Shown here in pieces: positions 59,972 through 64,000 of a stretch of DNA of 64,000 nucleotides. The stretch is from an uncultured Limosilactobacillus sp. (GTDB lineage Bacteria > Bacillota > Bacilli > Lactobacillales > Lactobacillaceae). The stretch is taken from NCBI RefSeq assembly GCF_934202705.1, contig NZ_CAKPYE010000002.1:62001-126000 (forward strand), given 5' to 3'. The position numbers were made by a program, and so were the translations under genes. The notes under the pieces are model-generated. The model was not told where the DNA came from. It was given only the letters and a program-made list of their open reading frames with translations, and did not search any database. Position 1 is the stretch's first letter; each line of letters opens with the position of its first letter.

Positions 59972-60778
59972 TTAATTATTACCATTCATTTTAAAAAGTG
60001 TGCCACTAAACGCATTCACTCGTAAATTTTGATTGTTATCGCCAACCTTGCTTTTTACATTCACTTTCCAAATTGGCACATAGACCACTTGATCATCATC
60101 TTTTTTTATCTTGTCATAGCCAAAAATCACATGGCGAATCCGCGAATTATTAGCAATCTGATTATGTCGATATAACCATGTCACTGCCTGTTGTTGAGAA
60201 ACGGTTAATGTTCGTGGTCGTAGTGTTGTAAGGTGACTTAAATAGTTTTGCGTGTAGCCGACAACTTCATGATGACTATTTACCCGGAGTCGCAACTGTC
60301 CCGCATTATCTAAGACTGGTTGTCCGTGAATCATTTGTGCGTAAACAATTTGTCGACCTGTTGATAACTTAGCACTGTAGGTATATTCTTCACCATGAAT
60401 AATCCGTTTTGAGTGGACTAGTTGATCTAATTGTTGTTGTGGATCTACCCGATTACGGATTTTAACTGGTTTTTGAAATGTGCTGGTGACCGTTCCGTTA
60501 TTAAAATGCGAAGTTTGATTCTTCAGCGAGGTCACCTGTGAATCACTGGTCCATTGGTTATTCTCCTGGGCAGCCATGTAATAACCGTCGCGACGATGAC
60601 TCGAAAGGTCACCAAAACTAATCATGTCACTTCTCATTTCTTTCATTGTTACTTGTGACTGGCTTTGCGAACGCTTACTACTATGAAATTGCGTTCCCAT
60701 CAGTAGTGAAACACAAAGACCAATATCAAGAAGGACAAAGGCAATGATAAAAATCCACTGAATTCGTTTAAAATTCAT
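59972..60778 (-). CDS. yycI: YycI (WalI) regulator of WalK
   Basis: 268 residues, a single N-terminal membrane anchor (about 7-28) and an extracytoplasmic YycI domain rich in beta strands, ending with the conserved pattern YVPIWKVNVKSKVGD..LRVNAFSGTLF. With YycH it contacts the WalK membrane helices and adjusts kinase activity. AGGAGG precedes the ATG. Part of the wal operon. Confidence 0.9.
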   Translation of the reverse strand: MNFKRIQWIFIIAFVLLDIGLCVSLLMGTQFHSSKRSQSQSQVTMKEMRSDMISFGDLSSHRRDGYYMAAQENNQWTSDSQVTSLKNQTSHFNNGTVTSTFQKPVKIRNRVDPQQQLDQLVHSKRIIHGEEYTYSAKLSTGRQIVYAQMIHGQPVLDNAGQLRLRVNSHHEVVGYTQNYLSHLTTLRPRTLTVSQQQAVTWLYRHNQIANNSRIRHVIFGYDKIKKDDDQVVYVPIWKVNVKSKVGDNNQNLRVNAFSGTLFKMNGNN

Positions 60779-60789
60779 TTCTGTCCCTC

Positions 60790-62100
60790 CTAATTATTAA
60801 CTAAGTTTTGATAGTTTTCCCAAGTATTGCGATAACGAATGTAATAAGTAGGGGTTAAAGTGACCGTCCTAGAATTTTGATTAGTATCCCATTGATAACC
60901 AATCCGAATTCCGGTCACCTCTTTAAGCTTATTCACCGATCTTAAATTATTGAAAACTACCGCCGAAGAAGGTAATGTCGTTTTTCTCTTCTTCACAGCA
61001 ATTGGCACCTGCAGACTATAAATGGAAAAGTGATAACGTTCGGCGCCATCATGATTATTTTGAATTTGGACAGTCCCATAACCATCACCGTTAAAAATCG
61101 GAAAACCTTCGACAAAACTACGGTAAGTAATTGACTCGCTTTTACTATTATAAAAATCGTAACGCAGCGAATCCAGCGGAACACTCGTCCCCGCTAATTG
61201 ATTATAAATATGACCAAAAATTTGTTGATAGTTGAAGTGATCAGCACGCCCAATGTAATTCTCATAGTCAAGAGAACCCTTGGTTGGATCATAAACCAAT
61301 CTGCGACTGGTCCCAGCCTGATAGATAATATGACTATTTTCGCGTTGCGAAGTGACTGTTGACTTCCTTGAAGAACTATTCATTAGTGTCTGACTAACAC
61401 TATCTGGATTAATTTTACTAATTTGATAACCAAAATTAGGTAATTTAGCTCCGTGCGGATATGTAACCATTGGTCGACCATTATAGATCTTATGATCAAC
61501 ACTAATTGATGCCCCGCCAGTTAATGACTGCCGAATCGATTTCACATTTGCATTTGTTACCTTTACTCGAAAAACCCGGTAATTATGATCACTGAGTAAA
61601 TAAATTCGATTAATTTGGTTAGTTTCATTTAAAGGAATCACAATATGATTAATCATGCCCAAGCTATTGTAATTCACGTTCTGGTTAAAACTATCATTAA
61701 AAATCGTCATCGGAACGCTGGATGGGTAGGATAACATCACTGAATTATTTAACCGCAGATAATTCAGATAATTATTTTGTCGCCCTGATTCAACCCTCGT
61801 TAATCGGTGAAGCTGCCACTTTTCAATACTTTGACGTGCCGTTAAAACTGTGTTTTGCGGTTGACCATATAAGAGGTGCTGTCCTTGATCATTATTAGTT
61901 TTGATAACTTGGGTTGGTAAGTAAATATCACGCATTGACTGAGTGGTTACTTGCCGTTCTGAATTACTAGCTGTATCACCAAAAAATCGATGGTCTGATC
62001 GGTATGGATTGACCCAAACGATTCCCGAAAGAATGAGACTTACTATGACGACGATCGTTAAAATAATTGCCAACCAGTTATCTTTAAGCTTAGCTAGCAT
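60790..62100 (-). CDS. yycH: YycH (WalH) regulator of WalK
   Basis: About 436 residues, with an N-terminal membrane helix (WLAIILTIVVIVSLILSGIVW) and a large extracytoplasmic YycH domain. The frame is open to 62178, but that stretch lies inside walK; GAAGGAG in the last walK codons is 9 bases from ATG 62100 (MLAKLKDNWL), which I select. ATG 62109 is closer to the site but too close for good spacing. It overlaps the walK stop by 11 bases, a coupled arrangement. Confidence 0.9.
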   Translation of the reverse strand: MLAKLKDNWLAIILTIVVIVSLILSGIVWVNPYRSDHRFFGDTASNSERQVTTQSMRDIYLPTQVIKTNNDQGQHLLYGQPQNTVLTARQSIEKWQLHRLTRVESGRQNNYLNYLRLNNSVMLSYPSSVPMTIFNDSFNQNVNYNSLGMINHIVIPLNETNQINRIYLLSDHNYRVFRVKVTNANVKSIRQSLTGGASISVDHKIYNGRPMVTYPHGAKLPNFGYQISKINPDSVSQTLMNSSSRKSTVTSQRENSHIIYQAGTSRRLVYDPTKGSLDYENYIGRADHFNYQQIFGHIYNQLAGTSVPLDSLRYDFYNSKSESITYRSFVEGFPIFNGDGYGTVQIQNNHDGAERYHFSIYSLQVPIAVKKRKTTLPSSAVVFNNLRSVNKLKEVTGIRIGYQWDTNQNSRTVTLTPTYYIRYRNTWENYQNLVNN

Positions 62101-63946
62101 CCCATTCATCTCCTTCATCGTATGGCACATATGGTAGGGAAATGTAAAAGGTTGATCCTTTTCCTTCGATACTATCAACCCAAATTTGACCGCCTAATAA
62201 ATTAACCACTTCTTTGGAAATTGCCAAACCTAAACCAGTTCCGCCTTGTTTCCGTGATCGCGCTTTATCAACTCTAAAGAAACGATCAAAGATATGGCTA
62301 ATATCTTTTCGCGGAATTCCCAATCCTTGGTCCGCAATACTCATAATGACATGATTTTTCGTCTCCATTAACCGCGCGGTAATGACTCCCCCATCTGGTG
62401 AATACTTAACTGCGTTATTCATAATGTTATCGATTACTTGAGTAAATTTATCTGTGTCGATTTCAACCCAAAGATCCTTTTTGGTAATCTTCCTTTGAAT
62501 CGTATATTTCTTTTGTTTTGGATCAGTTTCTTTTTTCAAAATCATATCAAAACGGTCAAGAATATAGTTAAATAATTCGTTGATATTAACATATTCTAGA
62601 TTTAATTTAACCGTCCCGGAGTCCATCCTTGAGAGACTCAAAAGATCATTGATCATCCGGATCATGCGGTCCGTCTCATCCTGAACCACTTTTAAAAATC
62701 GTGGAGCAATTTCAGCATCTTTCCACGCCCCATCACTGAGCGCCTCAACATAACTTTTTACACTGGTTAATGGCGTCCGTAACTCATGAGAAACATTTGA
62801 AACGAACTGTTTCCGCTCTTGATCTTCTTTTTGTTGACTAGTAACGTCATGAAGAACGCAGACAAAGCCACTCACAAACCCGGATTCTCTTTGAACCGTT
62901 GAAAAGTAGGCTGAAAGAATCATTCCGCTGGTATCACTATTGTCGATTAAAATTTGCTGAACATCATCATCAACCAGTTCACGCATTGTGTAATCTTTTT
63001 TGATCCCTAAAATCTCTAATAACGATTTACCAATAATTTTGTCATCTTTTTGCACATCTAATAATTGCTGCGCAGTTTCATTAATAATCGTAATATTTCC
63101 TTGACGATCAGTTGCCAGAACACCATCTGACATGTGCGATAGAACACTATTTAGCCGTCGCTGTTCAGCTTCGGAAACTTCCTGGCTTTCCTCAACGCGA
63201 ACAGACAAGTTATTAATAGCACCGGCCAGTTGACCTAACTCGTCATTTCCCATGACTTCAACTCGTCCAGAATAATCACCACGCGCAATCCGCAATGTTT
63301 GTTTACGCATTTCTTCAATTGGTCGAGTTATTTCCCGGGAAATGATAATCGTAATGCCCAGGCCAATAATAATGGTCACTAGGGCTGCAAAAACGTAAAT
63401 TAATGAAATATTATTAATGGTTGAATAAACGCTCTCTAAACTCGCCCGCATATACACGGCACCAACAACATTATTCGCGTTATTACTGCTAAGTAATGGG
63501 ACGACGTTGACGTAGTATCGATTATGATTATCGTTATCGTAAACGTTCTTGTTGTGAGACCGGTTAGTTGCTAGCACATTTTTGACTGTACTATCAGTCG
63601 TTCGTTGTCCAATCATATTACGATTGCCAGGGTTACTACTCCCACGAATAATCCCTTTACTGTCGACTACGCGAATCTCAGAAATATTATTATTGTTAAC
63701 CTCAGTTAGAATTTCGCGAATTTGCCGATTGGCTTTTTTGGTATTCTTTCGGCCGAGTTGTGTTGCTAATGAGTTATCAATATAGGAAGGCAGTTCAATT
63801 TGTTGACGAAAATTAGAAAGATTTTGTCGCTCTAATTGACGCACAAAAACCGCCCCAACGATCTCAAGCGTTAACATTAGCATTAACGCAAACACCAGGG
63901 CGATTTTAAAATGAATAGATTGATAAAATTTTAGTTTGCTGTTCAC
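62090..63946 (-). CDS. walK: WalK sensor histidine kinase
   Basis: 618 residues. Two membrane helices (about 13-36 and 181-203) flank an extracellular PAS-like domain; then HAMP (about 204-256), PAS (262-372), HisKA with phospho-acceptor His387 in FVSNVSHELRTPL, and HATPase_c with N-box DNIMNNAVKYS, DQGLGIPRKD and GGTGLGLAI. It phosphorylates WalR to control cell-wall hydrolases and is essential in most Firmicutes. The start codon is GTG at 63946 with a weak GGGGTAA upstream, 13 bases after the walR stop. An exact Noc-type palindrome lies in the HAMP coding region. Confidence 0.96.
   Translation of the reverse strand: MNSKLKFYQSIHFKIALVFALMLMLTLEIVGAVFVRQLERQNLSNFRQQIELPSYIDNSLATQLGRKNTKKANRQIREILTEVNNNNISEIRVVDSKGIIRGSSNPGNRNMIGQRTTDSTVKNVLATNRSHNKNVYDNDNHNRYYVNVVPLLSSNNANNVVGAVYMRASLESVYSTINNISLIYVFAALVTIIIGLGITIIISREITRPIEEMRKQTLRIARGDYSGRVEVMGNDELGQLAGAINNLSVRVEESQEVSEAEQRRLNSVLSHMSDGVLATDRQGNITIINETAQQLLDVQKDDKIIGKSLLEILGIKKDYTMRELVDDDVQQILIDNSDTSGMILSAYFSTVQRESGFVSGFVCVLHDVTSQQKEDQERKQFVSNVSHELRTPLTSVKSYVEALSDGAWKDAEIAPRFLKVVQDETDRMIRMINDLLSLSRMDSGTVKLNLEYVNINELFNYILDRFDMILKKETDPKQKKYTIQRKITKKDLWVEIDTDKFTQVIDNIMNNAVKYSPDGGVITARLMETKNHVIMSIADQGLGIPRKDISHIFDRFFRVDKARSRKQGGTGLGLAISKEVVNLLGGQIWVDSIEGKGSTFYISLPYVPYDEGDEWDAS
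63330..63343. promoter_or_regulatory. exact Noc-type palindrome
   Basis: ATTTCCCGGGAAAT within walK, identical to the site at 9304 and to the Bacillus Noc-binding consensus. Confidence 0.7.
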
Positions 63947-63959
63947 AACTTATTTACCC

Positions 63960-64000
63960 CTACTCTTGATTAGGATTAGCCAAATAGTAACCAACTCCTC
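63960..64000 (-). CDS. walR: WalR response regulator, C-terminal fragment
   Basis: Only the last twelve codons and stop are inside the window: GVGYYLANPNQE then TAG. This is the end of the OmpR-type winged-helix domain (RGVGYYLxNP) of WalR. It precedes walK by 13 bases, the usual order. Confidence 0.85.
   Translation of the reverse strand, partial: GVGYYLANPNQE

Noticed and set aside
1..64000. CRISPR arrays, IS elements, prophage or integrase genes
   Set aside because: No regularly spaced direct repeats, transposase, integrase or phage structural genes were seen on either strand.

Overview
The window is low-GC Gram-positive DNA and reads as a heterofermentative lactobacillus, most likely a Limosilactobacillus; I cannot fix the species. 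The pointers are a mannitol 2-dehydrogenase, a GH13 sucrose phosphorylase, a 1,3-propanediol-dehydrogenase-type iron alcohol dehydrogenase very like that of L. reuteri, clpL, pepC, pepD and pepO, and a T-box-controlled thrS. The right end carries the origin-proximal walR-walK-yycH-yycI-yycJ(walJ)-htrA-rlmH block. Matching this position, I found two exact parS palindromes plus a one-mismatch copy, two exact 14-bp Noc-type palindromes plus a near copy, and a dense DnaA-box cluster beside rlmH. There is no IS element, prophage or CRISPR array; this is mostly chromosomal backbone with metabolic islands.

Layout. 0-9 kb: start of pepO, a MoxR AAA+/VWA three-gene module, an alkyladenine glycosylase, murI, nnrE, a dehydrogenase pseudogene with an in-frame TAA, and efp. 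9-14 kb: a LacI regulator, a YeiH-type exporter, and sucrose phosphorylase with an MFS carrier. 14-18.9 kb: a secreted LysM glucosaminidase, an ArsR-type regulator, argR with an ARG box, and an APC permease. 19-24.5 kb: an autoregulated TetR/ABC-FtsX operon and mannitol dehydrogenase. 24.6-30.7 kb: mntH, ahpC, a T-box plus an unusual editing-degenerate thrS, and a LysE exporter. 30.7-35.2 kb: pepD, a GntR/ABC operon and tRNA-Ala(CGC). 35.2-42.5 kb: a rhamnoside-type utilisation locus (AraC regulator, two MFS carriers, two GH78 enzymes). 42.6-48.5 kb: pepC, cls, a 41-aa membrane peptide, tatD and ykoE under a TPP riboswitch, and an unrecognised transporter behind a leader-peptide attenuator. 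49-55 kb: clpL with a small HTH gene, then an operon of aromatic-type aminotransferase, D-2-hydroxyacid dehydrogenase and EIIC-like membrane protein behind a second leader-peptide attenuator. 55-64 kb: an iron alcohol dehydrogenase, a decayed LPxTG protein tail, rlmH, the DnaA-box cluster and the wal genes.

How they work together. The sucrose phosphorylase operon and the mannitol dehydrogenase gene share a 16-bp LacI-type palindrome at the same place over the -35 of near-consensus promoters. This links sucrose phosphorolysis (which releases fructose) to reduction of fructose to mannitol as an electron sink. The araT operon looks built to turn aromatic amino acids into 2-hydroxy acids such as phenyllactate. 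It is preceded by a 22-codon leader ORF holding Phe-Ser-Tyr-Trp-Phe-Trp, with overlapping hairpins and a terminator, the layout of ribosome-mediated attenuation. I consider this, the second Trp-containing leader 3 kb away, and the editing-degenerate ThrRS the most unusual content. All assignments are from reading the sequence; no database search was run.
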